From Mycoplasmatota bacterium (GTDB lineage: Bacteria; Bacillota_I; Bacilli_A; Haloplasmatales; Haloplasmataceae): DNA of 64,000 nt. Below the pieces are notes generated by a model. The model worked only from the letters and a program-made list of their open reading frames with translations, had not been told where the DNA came from and ran no database searches. Below are positions 9,755 through 19,037 of the stretch, one piece after another. Location of the stretch: contig CP074573.1 of assembly GCA_018394295.1 (NCBI GenBank), positions 372,001 to 436,000 on the forward strand, in the 5' to 3' direction. The first letter of the stretch is position 1; the number at the start of each line of letters is the position of its first letter. A program made the position numbers and the translations under genes.

Positions 9755-9967
9755 TATTATTACTCCCGTCTTCAACTTTCTCTATTATAAAATAAAATAC
9801 CTACATAACCAACACTTTTTTATTTCGTGTCTACTATATAGGTATAATATCAATACAGCTCCTTTTTCTTTTTATAAAATATTGGTAAATATAGAAAAAT
9901 GCCCATTATGAGCATGTTTAAAAGGATTTTCAATGAAAACCCTATTTTCAATATTTAATTGTTTCAT

Positions 9968-11551
9968 TTATTGAATTAATCTTTTTTTCTTATTGTGATA
10001 TTTGTACAAGTTATATCCAGTAGAAACTAATAATAATTCTAATCTTACAGAATCCATACCTCTTCTTACTATTCTTTTGTACCAACGGTCGTATTTTATT
10101 ACTCCAAAGGTACCTTCAGATTGAATAGATCTATTCTTTCTTAATTCAATTCCTAATTCACTTTTTAAGTTATTCATAACCTCTTGGTGTAATGATGTTA
10201 ATTCCTCATTTAGTTTGATAATTCTATTCCCTTTTGATCTATGACATTCTGACCTAAGTGGACAATCAGTACAATCTTCACACTGATACAATTCTTCTGT
10301 TCGTCCATATTTATTCCCACGTACAGGTCTTGTTTTTAAAAAATGAAATCTTTTATTATTAGGACAGACTAGTTGTCCGTTCTCATCTTGTTTAAAATTA
10401 AAAGGTTTAAAAGGATTATTTATATATTTCTTATCTTCTGTTGACTTCTTATAAGTAGAGAATTTTTGATACAATTCTATACCATTTTCTTTACAATATA
10501 AGTAATTATTATAGCTCCCATATCCAGCATCACCAACAGGATAGGTGGGATATTTATAATAATGAGTTTTGAAACTTTCTATTAAAGGTTTGAAACAATC
10601 TGAATCTGAAGCATATTGAAATGCATCACAGACACTTATATATTCATCTGAAATACCTAATTGTATATTATAAGCAGGTATTAGTTGATCATTTCCCATA
10701 TAATCTCTTTTTACTCGCATAAATGTGGCATCTTTATCCGTTTTTGAATAACTATTTCGTTTATCACCACATGTTTGAATATGTTCTGCATATTCTTTTA
10801 ATTTACTTAAATACCGCTCTAATTTTTCATAATACCTTTGAGTATCACTCTTTCTTTTCCCTTTCCCATGAACAAATGTAGATAGATCTATTTTAAATCT
10901 ATTCTTGAAATCATAAAATATTGATTCGAAATATTCTATCTCATATTCTTCACGAGTAGAATAACTAGTCATTTCATAATTTAGAAAAGTACTGTTTATT
11001 TCATCTAATAAAATAGTTATCTTTCTATATAATTTTTCTCTATTCGTTGTACAAGCTTTCTTCCATATCCAAGTATATTTATTGGCATTCGCTTCAAACT
11101 TAGAACCATCTATGTATACAATATCAGTATTTACATTATCTTTGTCAAAGATATATTCATTAATATCATAAAATATTTCTTCAATACTACATTTTAAGTA
11201 ATTATTAATAAAATTAGAGAACGTCATATGAGTAGGAGTACTATTCTCGTCTCTTAATAAATGCATAAATCTAATATCTGTTTTACATAAAGACTCTAGT
11301 TCTCTTAAAGATGTGTAACCTTTTAACATAAAACCAAATAGTGTTACCTCTAACAAAGTGACTAAATTATAACCGATGCGACCTCTAGATTCTATTTTAT
11401 CGGTTATTAGGTACTTTTTTAAATTACATCCCTTCATTACCTCATCAAATGTATAGATAGGATCATCAAACGGAATAATTGTTTGAATTTCCAGTGGTAA
11501 AACTAGTTGTTTTAGTGTATAATTATTTGTATAATTTAGTACTTCAGACAT
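9968..11551 (-). CDS. IS1182-family transposase
   Basis: 527 residues, a full-length IS1182-type DDE transposase. The N-terminal DUF772-like region (GRIGYNLVTLLEVTLFGFMLKGYTSLRE is the start) is followed by an acidic site in VYIDGSKFEANANKY. A second lies in YPVGDAGYGSYNNYLYC. The cysteine cluster CEDCTDCPLRSEC comes next, and a C-terminal helix near RNRSIQSEGTFG supplies the expected glutamate. It is the only transposase in the nested set that looks uninterrupted, so this element could have moved most recently or could act in trans. Its start lies about 100 bp inside the right inverted repeat. Confidence 0.92.
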   Translation of the reverse strand: MSEVLNYTNNYTLKQLVLPLEIQTIIPFDDPIYTFDEVMKGCNLKKYLITDKIESRGRIGYNLVTLLEVTLFGFMLKGYTSLRELESLCKTDIRFMHLLRDENSTPTHMTFSNFINNYLKCSIEEIFYDINEYIFDKDNVNTDIVYIDGSKFEANANKYTWIWKKACTTNREKLYRKITILLDEINSTFLNYEMTSYSTREEYEIEYFESIFYDFKNRFKIDLSTFVHGKGKRKSDTQRYYEKLERYLSKLKEYAEHIQTCGDKRNSYSKTDKDATFMRVKRDYMGNDQLIPAYNIQLGISDEYISVCDAFQYASDSDCFKPLIESFKTHYYKYPTYPVGDAGYGSYNNYLYCKENGIELYQKFSTYKKSTEDKKYINNPFKPFNFKQDENGQLVCPNNKRFHFLKTRPVRGNKYGRTEELYQCEDCTDCPLRSECHRSKGNRIIKLNEELTSLHQEVMNNLKSELGIELRKNRSIQSEGTFGVIKYDRWYKRIVRRGMDSVRLELLLVSTGYNLYKYHNKKKRLIQ

Positions 11552-11565
11552 ACTTAAATTATACT

Positions 11566-11618
11566 AAAAAAAGGAACTTCATTCCAGATTTATTAATCTA
11601 GAATTTAGTTCCTTTTTT
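11566..11618. terminator. long hairpin at the IS1182 right end
   Basis: Outer arms AAAAAAAGGAACT and AGTTCCTTTTTT enclose a second paired stretch (ATTCCAGATT with AATCTAGAAT). It lies between the element tip and its transposase start. It probably stops transcription entering the element from outside, a common self-limiting device of insertion sequences. Confidence 0.75.
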
Positions 11619-11858
11619 GTTTATTGAGAGCTATTTATTTTTTACAGCCCCTTTTTTGTTATACTAAAAGTTATTAATATGGAATAATTACAAAACTATT
11701 TGCAGTTATCATATACATTAGCTGAAATAAGTATAAGGATTTAACTTAGAAACATGTAGTAACTTTTTTTTATCTGAAAGTCTATTTTGTTAGGAGTAAT
11801 GAAATTCTATACTATGATTAATATTTATCATATATAACTATAATATTTAATACAAAAT

Positions 11859-11886
11859 TTGACAAAAATACTTAAAAGTTTATAAT
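11859..11886 (+). promoter_or_regulatory. promoter of the helicase gene
   Basis: TTGACA (11859-11864) and TATAAT (11881-11886) are separated by 16 bases and lie 35 bases before the helicase start. Both boxes match the sigma-70/sigma-A consensus, so expression is probably constitutive. Confidence 0.75.
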
Positions 11887-11921
11887 ATAAGTATAATAAT
11901 GAAAAGGGTGGTAATATTGAT

Positions 11922-14900
11922 ATGAAAGTGGAAAAATTGATTATTAAAGGTAAAATCAATATTTTAAAAGGATTTTCAGAAGATGATTTTGAAAATTTAA
12001 AAAAATATTATATACCTATAATTAATATTCAGAAAAATGAATTTAAACAATATTTATATTACATTAACGATAATTGTAATGAAATTGTAATGAATTTACT
12101 AAAAGCCATGAGTGACAAGAATAATACATATATAATGCGATATGAAGAATTATCTTCAGTAATTAATAATATTGGTATTAATATGTTTACTAAGGTAGAA
12201 AATCAAAAAAAATTTAGAATTATAAACAATTCTTTAACTCCAAATCAATATTTTTATTTTTCTAATGAATTTGTATCTAATAATCGAACTCTATTAGAAG
12301 AATATATAGAGAAAGATATCTATAGAGATATAAATAATGAAGATGAATACAAATTAATTAGTAACATTTATAGTGATATAACCTATTATAAGAATTCTTA
12401 TTTTTATGCGTTTTCAAATTTAGAAGATATGTTTTCTGATATGGAAAAAATATATATTATTGATCAAGTTGATGAAAGTAAATTAGAGAAGACAAGTATC
12501 TATACAGATTTTATTGAATTAGCTAATGATACAAACAGTTACTTTATATTAATGGATAAAATTTTATCAAAATCCACAAATCTAATATATATAAGTTTTA
12601 AAGATAAGAAAGCAAGAAATGTATATGAAAAATATGTGAGAAAATTACCGAAAATATTTAGCGATATAAAAATTATGGTAGTAGATGATACAGAAAAAAT
12701 TAATGAAATAAAATATAGATTAGACATACTGGATATTTTTAGAAATTATTGGGGATCAAATTTTAATTTTAGAGAACTTGATTTTTATGATAATCCAGAC
12801 GATGATGAAAACTATAAAACAACAAAAAAAATATCTCAAGGAATGATTATTGAGGATATTATCAAACAAGCGGAAAGAGCATATTCAGGTGATGAGTCTT
12901 ATAAAGATATTTTCATAACAGCACCAACTGGGGCAGGAAAATCAGTATTATTTCAAATTTCTGCATTATATTTAGCAGAAAAATATCATAAAGTTACAAT
13001 TGTTATTTCTCCACTTATCGCTTTAATGCAAGATCAATTAGATGATATGAGAAATAAAGGGATTTATAATTCAACATATATTAATTCATCATTAACACAA
13101 ATTGAAAAGGAAGATAGAATTGATTGCATAAAAAAAGGTGAGATTGATATAATTTATTTAGCACCAGAAACTTTATTAGCTTACAATATCAAAAATATTA
13201 TTGGAGATAGAGAATTAGGATTATTTATTATAGATGAAGCCCATATTGTTACTACTTGGGGGAAAAACTTTAGACCAGATTATTGGTATTTAGGTAGTTA
13301 TATTAGTAGTATACGTAAGAACCAAAATCAATTCCCAATTTGTACATTGACTGCTACTGCAGTTTACTATGGACGAGAGGATATGTATGAAGAAATAACT
13401 TTGAGTCTGAATATGAAAAGAACAAGTACTTATTTAGGAAAAGTTGTAAGAAATAATATTTCATTTAATTATAATATAGATAAACATTTACTTGGAAGAG
13501 AAGAATACGAAAAAAATAAATTAATTCATATGTTAAAAAAAGTCGAAATCTCAAATAAAGAAAATAAAAAAATTTTAATATATTTTCCGTTCGCAACTCA
13601 GGTAGAAAAATATTATAATAAATTAAGATTGAAATTTCCAGGAAAAGTGACTAAATATCATGGAAAATTAAAAAAAGAAGAGAAAGAATTAAATGCAGAA
13701 GATTTTAAAAAAGGAAACAAGTTAATTATGCTTTGTACAAAGGCATTTGGAATGGGTATAAATGTTCCTGATTTTTCCAATGCTTATCATTTTGCATTAA
13801 CAGGTAATTTAAATGATTACGTCCAGGAGTTTGGACGTTTAGCTCGGGATTATAATATTCAAGGTCAAGTTATGATGAATTTCTTTGATAATGATTTTAA
13901 ATATATAAATCAGTTATTCGGAATGAGTATAATACAAGATTATCAAATAAAAGCTGTACTAAAAAGATTATATGATTTATACTTAATTAACAAACGTGAA
14001 CGCAATTTCTTGGTTACACCTAAAGATTTTGCACAAATTTTTATTAGGAATAATAAAATAGATGATGAAGATATTGAAAGGAAATTAAAAACAACATTAC
14101 TTTTAATAGAAAAAGATTCTCGAAATAGGTCTATTTTTCCTATGGTAATTTCACGACCAAGAAGTCTATTTACAACAATATTTTTGAGTATAATTAAAGA
14201 ATATGAAAATGATTTGTTGGATAGTAAATATGGTAGATATTTTAAAAGAGTATCAGATGGTAGAAAAAATTCCAAAGAATATAGAGGAAGATATAATCAA
14301 GAATGTTTTGTAAGTGATTTGGGAGATACATTCATATTTAATGCTAAAGAATGCTGGATTAATGAATATCCAGAATATAGTTTTGCTAAATTTAAATATC
14401 TATTATTGTCTGAAAAGGAAAAACTAGAAGGATTTATTCTAAAAGAAAAAATCAGTCAAAAGTACAGATTAGAAATAATATCTTTTACTCATGAAGTGTC
14501 TAAATTAAAAAATATACTATCAGATCATTTAGAAAAAGTTAATTCTATATTAGATGACTTTAAGGATAAAGGCAAAATGTTCACTATTGAGCAATTTAGA
14601 CAAAATTTAATTTCTAAAGGTTATTCTAATGAAATATCCTATTCAATTGCAAACTCATATATACCTTTTGTTAATATGAGCACAAATACACAAATGAATT
14701 TTGGAACATCAATATCTTTTAATAGAGACTATGAAAAATATCAAATTAAGAATAGAAAATATAATACTCTATTAAGAAATTTATTAACCAATAATGTTAT
14801 TAAATCTCGATTAGATAATTGTAATAATAAAGAAATAATAATTTACTTTAATATATCATCAAATAAAAATGAGATAAGGTTTTTATACCTTTTAGAAATG

Positions 14901-15173
14901 TTCGGTTTAATTAACTTTAAAATAAAAGGAGGAGATCAACCAGAGATATTTATACGTATAAATGAACCATTTAAATTAGAAAGATTAATTCAACCTAATT
15001 CTAACTATAGAAATGAATTATTGGAAAATGTTAAAACTAGACATAAAAATTCTGCTTTAATAATTAAGAAATTTATAAAAGAATTAGATAATGATTATTT
15101 ACGTTGGGATTTTATTGAAGATTATTATTTAGGTAAAGATGTATTAACAATAGCTTATAATAATGATAAATAA
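11922..15173 (+). CDS. RecQ-like superfamily 2 helicase, probable defence protein
   Basis: 1083 residues. The helicase core spans about residues 310-660: Walker A APTGAGKS (about 334-341), motif Ia VISPLIALMQDQ, DEAH box IIDEAH (438-441), motif III TLTATA (about 475), GMGINVPDF (about 610) and a RecQ-style motif VI QEFGRLARD (about 633-641). The first 300 residues and the last 400 match nothing I know; the C-terminal part is long and rich in Lys, Asn and Ile. It is far larger than housekeeping RecQ (about 600 residues) and lacks an obvious RecQ zinc or HRDC region. A GGTGGT-type ribosome site and a strong promoter precede it. The next gene, 29 bases on, encodes a PD-(D/E)XK-like protein. Helicase identity is sure, the defence role is inferred. 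Confidence 0.85.
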   Translation: MKVEKLIIKGKINILKGFSEDDFENLKKYYIPIINIQKNEFKQYLYYINDNCNEIVMNLLKAMSDKNNTYIMRYEELSSVINNIGINMFTKVENQKKFRIINNSLTPNQYFYFSNEFVSNNRTLLEEYIEKDIYRDINNEDEYKLISNIYSDITYYKNSYFYAFSNLEDMFSDMEKIYIIDQVDESKLEKTSIYTDFIELANDTNSYFILMDKILSKSTNLIYISFKDKKARNVYEKYVRKLPKIFSDIKIMVVDDTEKINEIKYRLDILDIFRNYWGSNFNFRELDFYDNPDDDENYKTTKKISQGMIIEDIIKQAERAYSGDESYKDIFITAPTGAGKSVLFQISALYLAEKYHKVTIVISPLIALMQDQLDDMRNKGIYNSTYINSSLTQIEKEDRIDCIKKGEIDIIYLAPETLLAYNIKNIIGDRELGLFIIDEAHIVTTWGKNFRPDYWYLGSYISSIRKNQNQFPICTLTATAVYYGREDMYEEITLSLNMKRTSTYLGKVVRNNISFNYNIDKHLLGREEYEKNKLIHMLKKVEISNKENKKILIYFPFATQVEKYYNKLRLKFPGKVTKYHGKLKKEEKELNAEDFKKGNKLIMLCTKAFGMGINVPDFSNAYHFALTGNLNDYVQEFGRLARDYNIQGQVMMNFFDNDFKYINQLFGMSIIQDYQIKAVLKRLYDLYLINKRERNFLVTPKDFAQIFIRNNKIDDEDIERKLKTTLLLIEKDSRNRSIFPMVISRPRSLFTTIFLSIIKEYENDLLDSKYGRYFKRVSDGRKNSKEYRGRYNQECFVSDLGDTFIFNAKECWINEYPEYSFAKFKYLLLSEKEKLEGFILKEKISQKYRLEIISFTHEVSKLKNILSDHLEKVNSILDDFKDKGKMFTIEQFRQNLISKGYSNEISYSIANSYIPFVNMSTNTQMNFGTSISFNRDYEKYQIKNRKYNTLLRNLLTNNVIKSRLDNCNNKEIIIYFNISSNKNEIRFLYLLEMFGLINFKIKGGDQPEIFIRINEPFKLERLIQPNSNYRNELLENVKTRHKNSALIIKKFIKELDNDYLRWDFIEDYYLGKDVLTIAYNNDK

Positions 15174-15202
15174 ATATTTCTAATTGATAATAGGAGTTAT
15201 TG

Positions 15203-15916
15203 ATGAAAAATTTGAGAAATAGAGACCATATTAGTGAACATAATATTTCTAATTATTTAGATAAATATTTTTATACAAAGATTAAGGAAATTGGTACTAA
15301 TATAGAGCAAATTAAACGAGTATATACTAAGGAAGAACAACTAAAAGGTATAGATGTTAAAATAATACAACAATCTGGTAATATTATTTCAATTGACGAA
15401 AAAGTCGCGACTAATTACAATACAAAATTATCTAAGTTTGCTTTTGAATTAGATTCATATCAGTTTAATAGACTTGTACCAGGATGGTTAGTATCTGAAA
15501 ACAATACTGATTATTATTTGCTTGGTTGGATAGATGTGATTGAAGACTTAGTTGAAAGTGGTATAAAAATAAAATCAGATACAGTTATTAACGAAGAAGA
15601 TATTAATTATTTAGAGTTATTATTAGTAACAAAGGAAACGATAATTGATTTTTTGTCTGATAATGGGTATGATGTTAATTATCTAATTGAACTTACTAAG
15701 GATATTAGACATGGTAAAAGGAAATTAGACCGAAATAGATATTTGTATAAAAATGAATATGATAATGGAATTAGGGATTTTCACTTCACTATGTCTGGAA
15801 CAAAAGTAGAAAATCCATTAATGGTTAATATTAGAAAAGAAAAGTTAATAGAGTTAGGTAATAAACGACTATTTATAGTTGATAAAAATGGTGTTAAAGT
15901 TAAGAAATTTGAATAA
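15203..15916 (+). CDS. putative PD-(D/E)XK nuclease, partner of the helicase
   Basis: 237 residues from ATG 15203, which follows AGGAG by six bases; a TTG just before is also in frame. I do not recognise a named family. Residues 40-115 look like a PD-(D/E)XK fold: an early glutamate region, GIDVK with Asp51, then a strand ending in IDEKVA (Asp65-Glu66-Lys67), then a helix and the paired segment WLVSENNTDYYLLGWI. This spacing is typical of restriction-like nucleases. The C-terminal half is basic and unassigned. It is co-directional with the helicase, 29 bases apart, and ends at a strong terminator, so the two genes form one transcription unit. Nuclease assignment is by motif only. Confidence 0.65.
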   Translation: MKNLRNRDHISEHNISNYLDKYFYTKIKEIGTNIEQIKRVYTKEEQLKGIDVKIIQQSGNIISIDEKVATNYNTKLSKFAFELDSYQFNRLVPGWLVSENNTDYYLLGWIDVIEDLVESGIKIKSDTVINEEDINYLELLLVTKETIIDFLSDNGYDVNYLIELTKDIRHGKRKLDRNRYLYKNEYDNGIRDFHFTMSGTKVENPLMVNIRKEKLIELGNKRLFIVDKNGVKVKKFE

Positions 15917-15944
15917 AAATCCGCGATTTTTTTTCGCGGATTTT
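15916..15944. terminator. bidirectional terminator
   Basis: Ten-base perfect arms AAAATCCGCG and CGCGGATTTT flank a T-rich loop between the convergent nuclease and methyltransferase genes. A and T tracts on both sides allow termination in both directions. Confidence 0.9.
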
Positions 15945-15995
15945 GTTAATTAACCTTTCATTAAAACAATTCTTTATCTATAGATTAATCGATTA

Positions 15996-17228
15996 TTACT
16001 CATTATTCTCATTTTCAATTATATCATTTAATGTTAAAGATAATTTATTTACTATACCAACAACTAATGCATTTCCCATAAAGAAGAACCTTTTTCTATC
16101 AGTTATATTAACTGCACATTTAGATGGATTAGTCCAATTGTCAGGGAATCCATTTAACCTTTCACATTCAATTGGAGTTAATAAACGTAATTTACCGTTT
16201 TTTATATCTTTAATAACGTGGGTACTTCTATTAACAGATGCTTCGCTAGTTAATATTGTTCTTGCAGGTAAATCTACTTTATCAGGGAATGACATACCAC
16301 CCTCTGAATAGAAATATTCAAAGCCATTAGCGTCTACTCTTTTCTCTTTTTTTGCACCTTTCATAAACTTAAAACGTTCAAGTTTATTGGAATCTTTATC
16401 AATAAAGTATTTATTATCAACTTCTGTCTCTAAAATATCCCTTAATGGAGTTATCTCCCTCTCAACGGGTTTTGTATCAATTGTTACAACTTTTCCACTA
16501 ATCATAATACCTGAATTATAAAATTGTGATTTAAAATTATCTGATACATCTACTAAATCCTTATAATATGAAATATCAAATTGTATAGGTTTCTTTTTTG
16601 AGTTATAGGATGAGTTTAATTTAAATTGATTATTAAAGAAACCTGTTTCCACAATAATCTCTTTACGTTCTGATGTAGCTATTTTTTTATAATAATTAGT
16701 TGAATTGAGTGATGCAAACATAAAAACTCTACGTCTTCTTTGAGGAAAACCATATTCTGCAGCATTTATTACTCTCCATTCTAAAGAGTAGCCTAAATCA
16801 TAAAATGTTCTAAGCATAATCCCAAAATCTCTTCCCCGTTGTTTAGATGGAGATTTAATTAATCTATCTACATTTTCAAGTAAAACGAATTTAGGTTTTT
16901 TAACTTCAAGTATTTTTGCAATATTCCACCATAAGACACCCTTTTTACCTTGTATTCCTTCAGCTTTTGTTCTTGCAACGGAGTAATCTTGACATGGAAA
17001 TCCTCCTACAAGTAATGTATGATCTGGAATTAAAGATTTATCTACTTTATTTATGTCTTCATTAATAACATTTTCATGACCAAAATTTGATATATATACT
17101 TCATAAGCATGTTGAGCTTTTGTAGCTGGTTCCCATTGATTTGCCCAAAGGGTTTTCCATCCATTTTTTTCAAGACCAAGTCTAAATCCACCTACTCCAG
17201 CAAATAACTCTATCATAGTTCTTTCCAT
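15996..17228 (-). CDS. DNA (cytosine-5) methyltransferase of a Sau3AI-like R-M system
   Basis: 410 residues from the ATG at 17228, which follows GGAGGAG; the frame opens upstream at a TTG without need. It transfers a methyl group from S-adenosylmethionine to C5 of cytosine. Motif I is ELFAGVGGFRLGLEK, the catalytic motif IV is GGFPCQDYSVA, motif VI is LLENV, motif VIII is QRRRRVF and motif X is GNALVV. A target-recognition region lies between about 190 and 330. It is divergent from the restriction gene with about 120 bases between starts, a layout that allows shared control. By analogy with Sau3AI its target should be GATC with the cytosine methylated; that is inference. Confidence 0.93.
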   Translation of the reverse strand: MERTMIELFAGVGGFRLGLEKNGWKTLWANQWEPATKAQHAYEVYISNFGHENVINEDINKVDKSLIPDHTLLVGGFPCQDYSVARTKAEGIQGKKGVLWWNIAKILEVKKPKFVLLENVDRLIKSPSKQRGRDFGIMLRTFYDLGYSLEWRVINAAEYGFPQRRRRVFMFASLNSTNYYKKIATSERKEIIVETGFFNNQFKLNSSYNSKKKPIQFDISYYKDLVDVSDNFKSQFYNSGIMISGKVVTIDTKPVEREITPLRDILETEVDNKYFIDKDSNKLERFKFMKGAKKEKRVDANGFEYFYSEGGMSFPDKVDLPARTILTSEASVNRSTHVIKDIKNGKLRLLTPIECERLNGFPDNWTNPSKCAVNITDRKRFFFMGNALVVGIVNKLSLTLNDIIENENNE

Positions 17229-17347
17229 TGATACTCCTCCAATATTTGTCAAAAATAATCATATATTGTATACTATTGTTACATGTTATTATACTATAAA
17301 TCTTGTTTAAGATCAAGGAAAATAATTATATTTTAGGGGTGGTAAAA

Positions 17348-18718
17348 TTGTTATATGATAAGAATGATATTCAGTCTATATTTAGTTATGCCAAAAGCCT
17401 TGAAGGAAAAAAATTTAAAGATGTTGGATCAAATCCAGTTCTTTTTAATAATACAAAAGGTGGATTAGGACAATTTATTGAAGAGGAGTATTTTGGGTAT
17501 AAAGTTAATTCTCGATCAGAAGCAGATTTTTTTGAAGCTGGATTAGAATTAAAAGTTACCCCTTACAAAACTAATAAAAATGGTACAAAATCTGCTAAGG
17601 AACGTTTAGTTTTAAATATTATTAATTATATGGACGAAGTAGAGAAGTCCTTTGATGAAAGTTCATTTTGGACTAAAAGCAATAAAATTCTATTAGTTTT
17701 TTATGAATGGCTAAAAGATGTCTCAAAAGAAGAATATGAAATAAGAAAGGTACTATTATTTCAATATCCTGAAGAAGATCTAATTATAATTAAAAGAGAT
17801 TGGGAAGAAATTAACGAGAAAATAAAAAATGGACTAGCCCATACAATTTCAGAAGGAGACACCCTTTATTTAGGTGCGTGTACTAAAGGTGCCAATAAAA
17901 ATAGTTTACGACAACAACCAAATTCCAATATCTTAGCAAAACAAAGAGCCTATAGTCTGAAACAATCTTATATGACATCAGTATTAAATAAATATGCTTT
18001 TGGAAGTAATACATCTGAAAAAATAATTAAAGATTATAAAGATATTCAATATATATCACTAGAACAATACATTTTAGGTAAATATAGTAAATATTACAAT
18101 AAAAGAATTGATGATTTAAAGCAACAATTTAATATTAAAGGTAATCCGAAACAGTATGTTTACATGATTGCTAGTAAAATACTGGGTGTAAATAATATAT
18201 CCAAAACTGAAGAAATAGAAAAAGCAAATATAAAGATTAAAACAGTGAGATTGGAAAAAGATGGTCATATAGAACAAAGTATGTCGTTTCCAGGTTTTAA
18301 ATTTAAAGATTTGGTAAAGGAAGAATGGGAAGAATCAACATTAAGAACAATGTTTTACGAAACTAAATTCTTAATTTTCGTAACACAAAAAAATTGTAAG
18401 GGTGATTTAATATTCAAAAAAGCACTATTTTGGAATATGCCAATCGAGGTTTTAGATGGACAGATTAAGGATACATGGCTTGAAACGGTTAGGATAATTC
18501 AAGAGGGTGTTAAATTAGTGAATAAAAATGGGATGATATATAACAACCTGCCAGGTATAAAATTTAATGGTATATGTCATGTGCGTCCGCATACTAGTGT
18601 ATCATCATATGAAAAAGGTAATCCTAATGCTGATGAACTACCAGATGGTAGATGGATGACAAAGCAGTGTTTCTGGTTAGATAGAAAATATGTAAGAAAG
18701 TTTTTATTACATGAATAA
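17348..18718 (+). CDS. Sau3AI-like type II restriction endonuclease (MutH-like)
   Basis: 456 residues from TTG 17348, placed after AGGGGTGG; the frame is open to 17303 but without a ribosome site. The N-terminal domain is MutH-like: GQFIEEEYFG, Asp60 in EADFFEAG, then Glu67-x-Lys69 (ELK), followed by KERLVLNIINY, a stretch I associate with the Sau3AI family. Length fits Sau3AI (about 490 residues, a tandem of a catalytic and a MutH-like regulatory half). Sau3AI cuts GATC, so the same target is expected. The cognate m5C methyltransferase is divergent next door. Confidence is high for the family and moderate for the exact site. Confidence 0.88.
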   Translation: MLYDKNDIQSIFSYAKSLEGKKFKDVGSNPVLFNNTKGGLGQFIEEEYFGYKVNSRSEADFFEAGLELKVTPYKTNKNGTKSAKERLVLNIINYMDEVEKSFDESSFWTKSNKILLVFYEWLKDVSKEEYEIRKVLLFQYPEEDLIIIKRDWEEINEKIKNGLAHTISEGDTLYLGACTKGANKNSLRQQPNSNILAKQRAYSLKQSYMTSVLNKYAFGSNTSEKIIKDYKDIQYISLEQYILGKYSKYYNKRIDDLKQQFNIKGNPKQYVYMIASKILGVNNISKTEEIEKANIKIKTVRLEKDGHIEQSMSFPGFKFKDLVKEEWEESTLRTMFYETKFLIFVTQKNCKGDLIFKKALFWNMPIEVLDGQIKDTWLETVRIIQEGVKLVNKNGMIYNNLPGIKFNGICHVRPHTSVSSYEKGNPNADELPDGRWMTKQCFWLDRKYVRKFLLHE

Positions 18719-18749
18719 AATCAAATTGATTTTTTGGAAAAAGTGATTT

Positions 18750-18842
18750 TTGGAACAATACCAATTTTATGAAAAATATATTCCTAATACTGGGAAAATA
18801 TTAGATATAGGTTTTGGATCTGGAAGAGATAGTATATATTAG
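18750..18842 (+). pseudogene. remnant of a class I SAM methyltransferase
   Basis: Thirty codons between an in-frame TGA and a TAG read as a truncated methyltransferase: YEKYIPNTGKILDIGFGSG contains motif I (the SAM-binding GxGxG loop), followed by RDSIY and a stop. Everything after motif I is gone. It follows the restriction gene by about 30 bases and is probably debris of another gene in the island. Confidence 0.65.
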
Positions 18843-18864
18843 AATAAGTACTAAGTAAAAACAG

Positions 18865-18894
18865 TGATACTGTAAACCACAGTATCATTTTTTT
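18865..18894 (+). terminator. rho-independent terminator
   Basis: Perfect nine-base arms TGATACTGT and ACAGTATCA with a five-base loop are followed by seven T. It ends transcription from the restriction gene and its methyltransferase remnant. Confidence 0.9.
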
Positions 18895-19037
18895 ATTAAT
18901 CACTAATGATTGTAAAAATATGACATATTATGTTGTTTGTTATAATTATTAAAAAATTTAAATATATGGATATTTATTTGCTTTTATTATATAATAAAAG
19001 TAAATAAGGGAAGTATAGTTAAAAGGGGAGAAAACAT

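Larger units (their letters stand above)
6153..9863 (-). mobile_element. IS3-type insertion sequence, interrupted by IS21
   Basis: The middle element of the nest. Imperfect ends of about 50 bp match each other: GGAGCGATACTGA at the left, and the reverse complement of the right end reads GGAGCTGTATTGA. Both continue to a shared GTAGACA block. The transposase is split into 6213-7400 and 9582-9754 by the IS21-type element. The exact tips are uncertain by a few bases and no perfect target duplication was found. Confidence 0.7.
6120..11653 (-). mobile_element. IS1182-type insertion sequence, interrupted by IS3
   Basis: The outer element of a nested set. Its terminal inverted repeats read AAGGGGCTGTAAAAAA at 6120 and the reverse complement ending at 11653. 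The left 33 bases (6120-6152) are separated from the body (9864-11653) by the IS3-type element. Without that insert the element is about 1.8 kb, normal for the family. Its transposase (9968-11551) looks intact. No clear target duplication is visible. Confidence 0.75.

Noticed and set aside
7421-9775. Taking the two IS3 pieces as separate genes
   Set aside because: Both are parts of one transposase split by IS21; the ends of their open frames (7401-7421 and 9512-9581) are IS21 terminal DNA.
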